Made by a program: the position numbers and the translations under genes. Shown piece after piece: positions 33,400-41,872 of a stretch of 64,000 nucleotides of DNA. The stretch's first letter is position 1, and each line of letters starts with the position of its first letter. The notes under the pieces are model-generated. The model was not told the origin of the DNA. It did not search any database and worked only from the letters and a program-made list of their open reading frames with translations. The stretch comes from Paracoccus sp. S-4012 (GTDB lineage: Bacteria; Pseudomonadota; Alphaproteobacteria; Rhodobacterales; Rhodobacteraceae): the NCBI RefSeq assembly GCF_009674885.1, contig NZ_WKKA01000002.1, positions 310,001 to 374,000 on the forward strand, written 5' to 3'.

Positions 33400-36300
33400 C
33401 TATGCACGGCCGAGGGCCGGGTCAACCCGCCCGGCGGCGGCGTCGAGCGCCGCATCGGGGAGCGGCATCAGGACCCGCGTGCGGGTCCAGAGGATCGCCG
33501 TCTCGACCCGCCGCCCCGGCCAGATCGCGGCGAGCGCGGCGCGGTAGGCGGCCATCTGGCGCAGGATGCCCTCGGGCGTGTCCTCCGGCCGCGCGGGCAC
33601 CTCGGCGTTCGACTTGTAGTCGATGGCGAGGATGCGGTCAGGGCCGACGACCAGGCGGTCCACGGTGCCGGACAGGATGCCAAGCCCCGGCAGCGGCGCA
33701 GTGAGCGGGACTTCGCGCAGGATGTCCTCGCCAGCGCGCGGGGTGAACACCTCGGAGAGATGCGGCGCGGTCGTCAGCGCCTCGACCTCCGCCAGAAGCC
33801 CGGCCAGTTCGTCGGGCGCGGGCAGGCCGCCTTCCGCCGTGGCGAGCAGGTCGGCTGCCTGCGCGGCCGTCTCCGGCAGATGCTCCAGCAGGAGGTGCAG
33901 CCGCGTGCCGCGCAGCATCGCCGCCTCGGCATCGCCGCCCTCGCCGCCGGGCAGCGCCTTCGGGCCGCCAAGGGCCGTCGCGGCCAATGGGCGCACTGGG
34001 CGGGCGACCGGCTCCGGCGGCAGCCGCAGCCACGCCGGCTCGGCCTGCGGCACCGCCGGCTCTCGCGGGACCGGCGCAGCGGCCGACGGCCAGTCCCCGA
34101 AACTCAGCCGCCGCCCCTCGCCCGCCCCGGGCACCGGCTCAGGCAGCGCGGTCTCCTCACCGGCCGCGTCCTCCACGGCGCGCTCGAACCCCTCGGTCAC
34201 CATCGCGTGCCAGCTCTCGGTTCCGGCGCCAGCCTCCCCCGCTGCCGCCACGATCAGCCAGCTCTCGGCCCGCGTCAGCGCGACATAGAGGAGACGCCGC
34301 CGCTCCTCCTCCTGCCGCGCGCCGCGGGCGGCCACCGCCGTCTCCACCGGCTCCGGCCGCTCCCCCTTGGTCCCCCGCAGCACCGCGGCCCGATCGGAGA
34401 GGGTCAGGACGCTGCCTTCATGCGGCAGCTTCAGCTTGGCGCAGTCGGGCAGGATCACGACCGGGCTCTCCAGCCCCTTCGCGCCGTGGACGGTCATCAC
34501 CCGCACCATGCCACCGCCGCCCGCCTGCCGCCGCACCTCGGTCTCGCCCGAGTCGAGCCACACCAGAAACCCCGTCAGCGACGGCACCGCCGTCCGCTCA
34601 TAGGCCAGCGCCTGCGTCAGCAACTCGTCGATGCCGTCCTCGGCCTCCGGCCCGAGCCGCGCCAGCAGCCGCTCGCGGCCATTGTGGCGCGTGAGGATGC
34701 GCGAGATCAGCTCGAAGGGGCGCAGGTGGCCCGAGACGCGCAGCAGGTCCGACACCGCCTCGCGCACCTCCTCCGGCCCGCGCTCGCGCAGTTCGGCCCA
34801 GAGGGAGCGCTGCCGCCCCGCCGCCAGCTGCCACAGCGCCGCCTCGTCCAGCCCGAACAGCGGCGAGCGCAGCGCTTCGGCCAGCGACAGGTCGTCCTCG
34901 GGCGTGGCGATGAAATTGAGCAGCGCGCGGATGTCGCCGACGGCGATCTCGTCGTCCAGCAGCAGCCGGTCGGCCCCGGCGATCGGCAGGTGCTCGGACT
35001 TGCAGGCGCGGATGATGGCGTCGAAAAGCTCGCTGCGGCGCTGCACGAGGATCAGCACGTCGCCGGGCTCGAGCGCGCGCTCGCCCTTGCGCGTCACGAT
35101 CCGGGTGCCCTCGTCCAGCATCCGCCGGATGCCCGCCGCCACCCCCGTGGCCAGCCGGGCGATGTGGCTGTCGGCCTCGGGCTGGTCCAGCGGGTCGTCC
35201 CACTCCCGCTCGGGCGGGGTGTCAGGCTTCGGCACCACGGGCCAGAGGTCCACGCGCCCCGGCCGCCCCTCGTGGAAGGCCCGATGCTCGGGCGGGGTGC
35301 CGAGGCCCTCGGCCGCGGGGCCCTGAAACACCCGGTCCACGAGGTCGAGAATCAGCGGCGAACTGCGGAAGGAATGCAGCAGCGCCGTGTCCTGCATGGG
35401 CGAGCCGATGCGGTGGAAGTCAGCCTCGAAGCGGTGGCGGCGGGCGTCGAAGACCGCGATGTCGGCGCCCTGGAAGGAGTAGATCGACTGCTTCGGGTCG
35501 CCGACGACGAACAGCGTCCGCTCGCCAGCCGCGCGCGTGCCGGTCCCTGCGGTGAACTCCGCCGCCAGCCGCTCGATCACCTCCCACTGGCCCGGACTGG
35601 TGTCCTGCGCCTCGTCCACGAGGATGTGGTCGATGCCGCCGTCGAGCCGGAACAGCACCCATTGCGCCATCCCGGCCGAGGACAGCAGCCGCGCCGTCCG
35701 CGCGATCAGGTCGTCGAAGTCGAGCCAGCCGCGCGCCCGCTTGGCCTCGGCATAGCGGCGGGTGAAGTTGTGGGCGAAGCGGTGCAGGCGCAGGCTGCGC
35801 TGCGCGAAGTCGAGGGCCATGCGCCGGGTGCGGGCCTCCTCGACGCGGCACATGAGGCGGTCGAGCGGGTCGGCGTATTGGGCGCAACTGCCAAGGCGCA
35901 GCGCCTTGGTGGGGATGCCGCCGACCTTGGCGGCGAAAGGCGTCTTCGCCGTGCCGCCAAACAGCAGGACCGACTCCAGCAAACCCAGCTGCGCCAGCCC
36001 CGGCGCGTGCCAGTCGTGCGCTTCCAGCTTCTGAGCCAGTTTTCCGTCATTCGCCCCCCCCGCGCGCAGCAACGGAATGAGCGCCTCGATCATCTCAGCA
36101 TCCTCGGGGTCCAGCACCTCGGCCAGCAGCCGGTCGGCCTCATAGGGATGCGGCAGGCCGAGGAAGTCCCAAAGCGCGGGCGGATCGGGTGGCTGGTCGA
36201 AGCGCGTCTCAGCCCGCGTCACCGCGGCGAGGAAGCCGTCGAGACCCTCGGGCGCGTGCAGCAGCGTCGTCAGGTCGGCGATGTCTTCGCCACCCTCCAC

Positions 36301-36792
36301 CGCCAGTTCCTCCACGATTTCGGCCCGAAGCTGGGCGGCGGTGCGGTCGTCGAGCTCGGTGAAGCCGACCGGCACCCCGGCCTCCAGCGGGAAGCGGCGC
36401 AGGACGCCGGCGCAGAAGGCGTGGATGGTCTGCACCTTCAGCCCGCCTGGCGTCTCGATGGCGCGGGCGAACAGCCGCCGCGCCGCCGCGAGATCGCCAT
36501 CGCCCTCGGCTCCGATCTCGGCCAGGGCCTCGCGCAGCTCCGCATCGGGCAGCATCGCCCAGCCCCCCAGACGCTGCAGAAGCCGGTTCTGCATCTCGGC
36601 CGCCGCGGCCTTGGTGTAGGTCAGGCACAGGATGCGCTCGGGCGCCGTGCCGCGCAGCAGGAGCCGCGCCACCCGGTCGGTCAGCACCTTGGTCTTGCCC
36701 GAGCCGGCATTGGCCGTGAGCCAGGTCGAACGGTCGGGTGCGGCGGCCTCGATCTGGCGGCGCGTTGCGTCATGGATGGCGCGGTTCAGCAT
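33400..36792 (-). CDS. addA: AddA, helicase-nuclease subunit of double-strand break repair
   Basis: AddAB processes double-strand breaks and loads RecA, replacing RecBCD in alphaproteobacteria. The 1130-residue AddA has a UvrD-type helicase: Walker A LTANAGSGKTKVLTDRVARLLL near the N-terminus, ILCLTYTKAAAAEM, Walker B DHILVDEAQDTSPGQWEVIE, VGDPKQSIYSFQGAD and LYVALTRAESWL. The C-terminal nuclease domain has ILAIDYKSNA. The start at 36792 (MLNRAIHDATRRQIEAA) overlaps addB by 7 bases; an in-frame ATG at 36840 lies within addB and is unlikely. Confidence 0.97.
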   Translation of the reverse strand: MLNRAIHDATRRQIEAAAPDRSTWLTANAGSGKTKVLTDRVARLLLRGTAPERILCLTYTKAAAAEMQNRLLQRLGGWAMLPDAELREALAEIGAEGDGDLAAARRLFARAIETPGGLKVQTIHAFCAGVLRRFPLEAGVPVGFTELDDRTAAQLRAEIVEELAVEGGEDIADLTTLLHAPEGLDGFLAAVTRAETRFDQPPDPPALWDFLGLPHPYEADRLLAEVLDPEDAEMIEALIPLLRAGGANDGKLAQKLEAHDWHAPGLAQLGLLESVLLFGGTAKTPFAAKVGGIPTKALRLGSCAQYADPLDRLMCRVEEARTRRMALDFAQRSLRLHRFAHNFTRRYAEAKRARGWLDFDDLIARTARLLSSAGMAQWVLFRLDGGIDHILVDEAQDTSPGQWEVIERLAAEFTAGTGTRAAGERTLFVVGDPKQSIYSFQGADIAVFDARRHRFEADFHRIGSPMQDTALLHSFRSSPLILDLVDRVFQGPAAEGLGTPPEHRAFHEGRPGRVDLWPVVPKPDTPPEREWDDPLDQPEADSHIARLATGVAAGIRRMLDEGTRIVTRKGERALEPGDVLILVQRRSELFDAIIRACKSEHLPIAGADRLLLDDEIAVGDIRALLNFIATPEDDLSLAEALRSPLFGLDEAALWQLAAGRQRSLWAELRERGPEEVREAVSDLLRVSGHLRPFELISRILTRHNGRERLLARLGPEAEDGIDELLTQALAYERTAVPSLTGFLVWLDSGETEVRRQAGGGGMVRVMTVHGAKGLESPVVILPDCAKLKLPHEGSVLTLSDRAAVLRGTKGERPEPVETAVAARGARQEEERRRLLYVALTRAESWLIVAAAGEAGAGTESWHAMVTEGFERAVEDAAGEETALPEPVPGAGEGRRLSFGDWPSAAAPVPREPAVPQAEPAWLRLPPEPVARPVRPLAATALGGPKALPGGEGGDAEAAMLRGTRLHLLLEHLPETAAQAADLLATAEGGLPAPDELAGLLAEVEALTTAPHLSEVFTPRAGEDILREVPLTAPLPGLGILSGTVDRLVVGPDRILAIDYKSNAEVPARPEDTPEGILRQMAAYRAALAAIWPGRRVETAILWTRTRVLMPLPDAALDAAAGRVDPALGRA

Positions 36793-39719
36793 GACTGGTC
36801 CCCGAGGCGGATCACCGTGGGCGGCGTCGCCGCGCTCCACTCGCCAAAGCGCGAGAGGCGGTCATAGTCCGAGCCGAAGCGGTTCTGCTCCATCGCCCTG
36901 CGCGCGGTGAAGCCGATCTCGCCTGCCAGATAGCGCCGCATGAGGACAACCAGCCGGTCCCAGGTCGCGGGGACCTCCGGCAGCGCCTTGCTGCGGTCGC
37001 CCGGCTCGCCCTTCTCGGAGAGGGAGATATAGGCCAGGCCCGTGACTTCGGGTCGCCCCAGACCAGGAAAGGCGCCGCGTTGCACGAGCGCCGCCGTCAC
37101 CGGCAGCTGCTTGTCGAAGGACCTGATCTGGTCAACGGTCGGCGGCTTGCCGGACTTGTAGTCATAGACATGCGCGCTGCCGTCATGGCGCAGGTCGATG
37201 CGGTCCGGCCGCGCGATGAGGCTGACGCCGAGGCCGGGGACGGCGTATTCCGCGCGCGATTCCAGCACCATCGGCGCCCCCGCCTGCAGCCGCAGCGCCT
37301 CGTCGGCCATCAGCCGCGGCGCGATCCGGCGCAGCCGGGCCATCCAGAAGGCGCGGGCGGCGGGCCAGGGCACGTCCTCGGCCAGCACCTCGTCGGCGAT
37401 GGCGAGGAAGCGGGCGACGAGCGCCGCCCTCGGCGTTCCCGCGGCGGGCGCGGGGCTGAGGAACCGCTGCGCGACCCGGTGCAGCGCCTCGCCGCGCAGC
37501 GCCGCGTCAGGCTCGGGGTGCAGCGGGTCGAGCGGGCGCAGCTTCAGGACGTGGCGGGCGTAGATCGCATAGGGGTCGCGGATCAGGGTCGCGACCTCGG
37601 TGACGGAGAGCCGCGCGAAGGCCGGGGCGGGCGGAACCGGCGCCGGGCGCGGCGCGGGCGCTTCGGTGCTGCGCGGCGTGGCGAGCGCGCGCGCCAGCGT
37701 CAGCAGCGCCTCGCCGCGTCCGCGCATCGCCTTCAGCGCCTCGGGCCCGTGCTGCGCCGGAAGCCCGGCCATCAGGTTCATCAGCCGGTTGAGCCAGCGC
37801 GAGGGCACCGTCTCAGCCTCCGCATCGCGCGCCGCGCGGGTGAGAATCACCTCTCCCGCCGCGATCCCCTGCTGGAAGTCATGCGCGGCGAGACCCACGA
37901 CCCGCTCGGGCAGCGTCAGCCCGGCATCGAGCCGCATCGGGCGGCTGAGCCAGGCGTCGGGCGCGAGCGGCTGCGGCCAGCTGCCCTCGTTCAGCCCGGC
38001 GAGGATCACCAGCCCGCCCGCGCAGGCCTCGGACCGGGCCTCGCGCGGGCCGCGGATGCGGACCAGCGGATGCGCCTCGAGGTCGAGCCGCTCGGCCTGC
38101 GTCTGGAGTTGCGCGGCGAGGAGGTCCGAGAACCCCTGCGGGTCGAGCATGTGGCTGTCGCCGGCATGGGCAGCCAGCTGGTCCATCACCCCCCGCGTGA
38201 GCGCCCCGTCGCGCCGGTCCCAGAGGCGCGACGCCGCGGCATCCCCCTCCGGTCCGGCGGCAAGCGCCTCGGCAAGGGCGCGATGCTCGGCCAGCCGGTC
38301 GGGCAGCGGCCGGGCGGCCTTGTCCCCGGCCAGCGGCGCGATCCGGTCCAGCAGCGCGGCGAGCCAGTCGGCCCAGGCGGCCACCGTCCCCTCGCGGTGC
38401 CGCGCGGGCCAGCCGCGCAGGAAGGCGGCGTCGGGGAAGGCGGGGCCGTGGCGGCGCAGGTGCAATTCGAGGTCGCGGGTGAAGCGCAGGTGGTCGCCCT
38501 TGGGACCGGCCGTGCCGCTGGACGTCACCGGATGCTTCAGCAGCGCCAGCAGCGCGTCGATGGTCAGCGCCTGCCCGTTCAGGGACGCCACTTGCCGCAG
38601 GAACAGCCCCGGCGGGGTCAGCGGCAGCGGCCGCCCGGCGCTGTCGTCGGCCACGATGTCCCAGCGGTCGAGCTCGGCCGCCACGCGCCGGGTAAGCGCC
38701 CGGTCGGCGGCGATCAGGGTGACGCGGCGCTCGTCCGCCATCGCGCCGCGGATCGCCACGGCGATCGCGCGCGCCTCGGCGGCGAGGTCGGGGGCCTCGA
38801 CCAGCGTCAGCCCCTCGGCCGCGGGACGCAGATCGCCCAGGGCGGGGCCTTCGGCGACCCATTGGTCGGTGACGGGGGCGGGCCGCAGCGCCAGCGAGAC
38901 GAGGCGGTTGCGCGCCGGTGCCGCGGCGGGCGTCGCCCGCCATGGTTGCGGCGGGCCGAACGTCTCGAGCAGAGGCGCGAATCGCGCCTGCGGGTGGTCC
39001 TCGGCCCGGCGGTCGAGCCGTGCCCAGACCGCCTCCGGCTGGTCGAAGTCGAAGCCCGGCAGGATCACCGCCCCCTGCGGCAGCGCCGCCACCGCCTCCA
39101 TGAAGAGCCGCGTGGCCCCATGCGACCCGGTCGAGCCCGCGACGATCACCGGCCCCTCGGGGAAGTTCCGCCCGGCGGCCCAGTCCGCCGCCGCCGCTTC
39201 CGCCGCCGCGCGCTGCCGCGCCTCGCGGTCGCGGGGCGGGCCGGACAGCGCCCAGTCGGCGGCGATCCTGAGGAACGCCTGCGCCTCGCGCCAGTGCTCG
39301 GCATGGTCGCCCACGTCGACGCGGTCGAGCGCGTCGGGGCCGCAGCCCTCACTCTGCATCTCGGCCATCAGCGCCGCGAGCGAGCGCGCCAGCCGCGGCG
39401 CCGACTGCCCGCCGGCGAGCGCGGGGCGGCGCGCGACGAGGCCGGAGATCAGCCTCGCCAGGTCCAGCTCACGCGCGAGCGGCGCCTCGAGCGGGCCGCC
39501 GCCGAGGTCCGCGATCGGCCGCATCCGCGGCAGCAGCATCGGCCCGCGCGCCTCGAAGGCGCGGCGCAGCGCCGTGAGTGTCCGCCCCGAGTTGGCCCAG
39601 AGCGACACCCGCGCCATCGCTTCGGGGGGCTGGCCGGCCATGCGGTCGATGAGGCCGGCGACGGTCTCGGCGGCGAAATCGACGCCGGGCGGCAGGGCGT
39701 AGAGGCCGGAAAAGCTCAT
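36786..39719 (-). CDS. addB: AddB, second subunit of double-strand break repair complex
   Basis: AddB partners AddA and supplies the second nuclease domain. The 977-residue protein begins MSFSGLYALPPGVDFAAETVAGL and has a degenerate N-terminal helicase-like region (LWANSGRTLTALRRAFEARGP), typical of the alphaproteobacterial form, and a C-terminal nuclease with VYDYKSGKPPTVDQIRSFDKQLPV. The ATG at 39719 overlaps the stop of the MurU-like gene (ATGA); the frame continues open upstream to 39770 within that gene. It sits directly upstream of addA. Confidence 0.95.
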   Translation of the reverse strand: MSFSGLYALPPGVDFAAETVAGLIDRMAGQPPEAMARVSLWANSGRTLTALRRAFEARGPMLLPRMRPIADLGGGPLEAPLARELDLARLISGLVARRPALAGGQSAPRLARSLAALMAEMQSEGCGPDALDRVDVGDHAEHWREAQAFLRIAADWALSGPPRDREARQRAAAEAAAADWAAGRNFPEGPVIVAGSTGSHGATRLFMEAVAALPQGAVILPGFDFDQPEAVWARLDRRAEDHPQARFAPLLETFGPPQPWRATPAAAPARNRLVSLALRPAPVTDQWVAEGPALGDLRPAAEGLTLVEAPDLAAEARAIAVAIRGAMADERRVTLIAADRALTRRVAAELDRWDIVADDSAGRPLPLTPPGLFLRQVASLNGQALTIDALLALLKHPVTSSGTAGPKGDHLRFTRDLELHLRRHGPAFPDAAFLRGWPARHREGTVAAWADWLAALLDRIAPLAGDKAARPLPDRLAEHRALAEALAAGPEGDAAASRLWDRRDGALTRGVMDQLAAHAGDSHMLDPQGFSDLLAAQLQTQAERLDLEAHPLVRIRGPREARSEACAGGLVILAGLNEGSWPQPLAPDAWLSRPMRLDAGLTLPERVVGLAAHDFQQGIAAGEVILTRAARDAEAETVPSRWLNRLMNLMAGLPAQHGPEALKAMRGRGEALLTLARALATPRSTEAPAPRPAPVPPAPAFARLSVTEVATLIRDPYAIYARHVLKLRPLDPLHPEPDAALRGEALHRVAQRFLSPAPAAGTPRAALVARFLAIADEVLAEDVPWPAARAFWMARLRRIAPRLMADEALRLQAGAPMVLESRAEYAVPGLGVSLIARPDRIDLRHDGSAHVYDYKSGKPPTVDQIRSFDKQLPVTAALVQRGAFPGLGRPEVTGLAYISLSEKGEPGDRSKALPEVPATWDRLVVLMRRYLAGEIGFTARRAMEQNRFGSDYDRLSRFGEWSAATPPTVIRLGDQSC

Positions 39720-40390
39720 GCCAGCAGTGCCTCGGCTTCGGGGATGCATTCGGGGCGGCCGACATCGCACCAGCCGCCGGGATGGATCAGGCCGAAGGCG
39801 CGGCCCTCGGCGAGCATCAGGTCCCAGAGGCGGTTGAGCGAAAAGGCGGCGTCGGGGATCGCGGCCAGCCGCTCGGTGCGGATGATCTGCGCGCCGCCGT
39901 AGACCAGGGGCCCGCCGCGGGTGAGGCGAGCCTCGGCGTCAATCGAGAAGTCGCCCGGGCCGACGCGGCAGGTGGCGCGCGCGGCGGGGACCAGCATCAG
40001 CAGCCCGTCCATCCGCTCTGGCTCCCAGGCGGCGAGCAGCGCCGGCAGTGGATTCGGGCCGGTCCAGACCGCGTCGGGGTTCAGCGTCAGGACCGGCTCG
40101 GGCCCGAGCAGCGGCAGGGCCTTCCTCAGCCCGCCGCCGGTTTCCAGCAGTTCGTCGCGCTCGTCTGAAATCGTGATGCCGGGGCGGCCTTCGAGATGCG
40201 CCTCGATCTGCCCGCCGAGGTGGTGGATGTTCACGACCACGCGCCCGATCCCCGCCTCCCGGGCGAGGTCGAGGGCGCGGTCGAGCAGCGTGAGGCCGCC
40301 GACCTCGATCAGCGGCTTCGGCACGCGGTCGGTCAGCGGCGCCATGCGCGTGCCGCGCCCGGCGGCGAAGAGCATCAGGGCGTCGGGCAT
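39716..40390 (-). CDS. Sugar-phosphate nucleotidyltransferase, MurU-like
   Basis: A 224-residue nucleotidyltransferase with the N-terminal signature MLFAAGRGTRMAPLTDRVPKPLIEVGG and GGGLRKALPLLGPEPVLTLNPDAVW. In Pseudomonas, MurU is N-acetylmuramate-1-phosphate uridylyltransferase and works after the kinase AmgK to recycle cell-wall sugars into UDP-MurNAc. Here an AmgK-like domain is encoded immediately upstream with a 16-base overlap, which supports the MurU role, although the exact sugar is inferred. It overlaps addB by four bases downstream. Confidence 0.85.
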   Translation of the reverse strand: MPDALMLFAAGRGTRMAPLTDRVPKPLIEVGGLTLLDRALDLAREAGIGRVVVNIHHLGGQIEAHLEGRPGITISDERDELLETGGGLRKALPLLGPEPVLTLNPDAVWTGPNPLPALLAAWEPERMDGLLMLVPAARATCRVGPGDFSIDAEARLTRGGPLVYGGAQIIRTERLAAIPDAAFSLNRLWDLMLAEGRAFGLIHPGGWCDVGRPECIPEAEALLA

Positions 40391-41808
40391 CGGGCTCGCA
40401 ATCGGTCGATCAGGTCACGCGTCGGTGCCGGGACGCCGGCAAGCGCCTCGGCGAGCGGCGCGAGCGCGGGATGGGCGAGATCGCGCTGCAGATGCGCCCA
40501 GGCGCGGGGCATGAAGGCCAGGTAGCGCGGCTTGCCGTCTTGAAGGCAGAGGCGGGCGAAGATGCCGAGGATGCGGAGGTTCCGTTGCGCGCCGAGGAGG
40601 GCGTAGGCGGCGGTGAAGCTATCGCGGTCGGCGCCGGTCGCGGCGAGGTAGCGGTCGAGGGCGGCGCGCTCGATCTCGGGGGCGACATCGCGGCGCACGT
40701 CCTGCAGCGCGGAGACGAGGTCGTAGGCGGGGTGGACCGCGACGGCGTCCTGGAAGTCGAGGAGGCCTAAGGGCGCGTCGCCGCGCCAGACGATGTTCTC
40801 GGCGTGGAAATCGCGCAGGCCGGTGACGGGGGGCGCGTCCTCGCAGAGGCGGGCGTGGAGCGTCTCGATGGCAGTCGCGATGGCGCGGTCGCAGCCGGGC
40901 GGGGCGCCTGCGGCGGGGCCATACCATTCCGCGAAAAGGCCCGCCTGCCGGGCCAGTTCGGGGCCGTCGAGCGCCGGAATGCCCGGCGCGGGCGGGTGGC
41001 GGTGCAGCGCGGCCAGCAAGTCGGTGATCCGGGCATAGGCCTCGGGGGCGAGCGAGGGGCCGGCCTCCAGGACGCGGGCGATCAGGTCGTCGCCGAGGTC
41101 TTCGAGCAGCAGGAAGCCCGCCTCCGGGTCCGCGGCGAGGATCTCGGGCGCGTGGAAACCGCGGGTGCGGAGCCACCGGGTCATCGAGGTATAGGCGCCT
41201 TGGCTGCCGGGCGGGGCGTCCATGAGGACCGCGGTTTCGGCGGCCCGCGTGGCGCGCAGATAGCGGCGGCTCGACGCATCCCCGGCGAGGGGGACAAGGT
41301 CGGCATCCGCCCAGCACGCTTCGCCGAGGAACCGGGCCTGATCCGCCGCCCGCTTCGCAGCGGACCAGCCGCCAGCCGCGCTCAGCGTGATCTCGCGCAG
41401 CTCCGGCCCGCTGCCCGGCCGGAAGGTGACCCACAACGCATCCGGCGGCACCTGCGCCAGACGGTCGGGCCATTCGATCAGGCGGATGTCGCGTGGGTCG
41501 GCCTCGTCGAGGCCCAGTTCCGCCGTCTCGGAGGCGTCCGCGAGGCGGTAGAGGTCGGCGTGCCAGATCGACGGGCCGCCCGCGGGGTCATCATAGGTCT
41601 GGACCAGCGTGAAGCTGGGGCTGGGCACGTCCTCCGCCGGGTTGCCGAGGCGGGCGCGGATGAAGGCGCGGGCGAGATGGGTCTTGCCGGAGCCGAGCGG
41701 GCCGTCGAGCAGGTAGCTTTGCCCCGGCCGCGCGGCGAGGCCGAGACTGCGGCCGAGGGCGGCCGTCAGCGCGGCGTCGGCGTCGGTGAGGCGGGCGAGT
41801 TCCGGCAT
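40375..41808 (-). CDS. TsaE-AmgK fusion: t6A ATPase subunit fused to aminoglycoside-type phosphotransferase
   Basis: The 477-residue protein joins two activities. Residues about 1-150 are TsaE, the ATPase of the tRNA t6A37 threonylcarbamoyl transferase complex, with Walker A LLDGPLGSGKTHLARAFIRARLG and FTLVQTYDDP...WHADLYRL. Residues about 155-477 are an aminoglycoside phosphotransferase fold with LVPLAGDASSRRYLRA, LLEDLGDDLIARVL and the catalytic GLRDFHAENIVWRGDAPLGLLDFQDA, matching AmgK, the cell-wall sugar kinase. It overlaps the MurU-like gene by 16 bases. The fusion is a known alphaproteobacterial arrangement as far as I recall, not a frameshift artefact. Confidence 0.9.
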   Translation of the reverse strand: MPELARLTDADAALTAALGRSLGLAARPGQSYLLDGPLGSGKTHLARAFIRARLGNPAEDVPSPSFTLVQTYDDPAGGPSIWHADLYRLADASETAELGLDEADPRDIRLIEWPDRLAQVPPDALWVTFRPGSGPELREITLSAAGGWSAAKRAADQARFLGEACWADADLVPLAGDASSRRYLRATRAAETAVLMDAPPGSQGAYTSMTRWLRTRGFHAPEILAADPEAGFLLLEDLGDDLIARVLEAGPSLAPEAYARITDLLAALHRHPPAPGIPALDGPELARQAGLFAEWYGPAAGAPPGCDRAIATAIETLHARLCEDAPPVTGLRDFHAENIVWRGDAPLGLLDFQDAVAVHPAYDLVSALQDVRRDVAPEIERAALDRYLAATGADRDSFTAAYALLGAQRNLRILGIFARLCLQDGKPRYLAFMPRAWAHLQRDLAHPALAPLAEALAGVPAPTRDLIDRLRARCPTP

Positions 41809-41872
41809 CGTCCCGTTCTAGCGGGGCCGCGCCGGGCCGCCAAGGCGCAGCGGATGCCGCAGCAGCGCAGCC

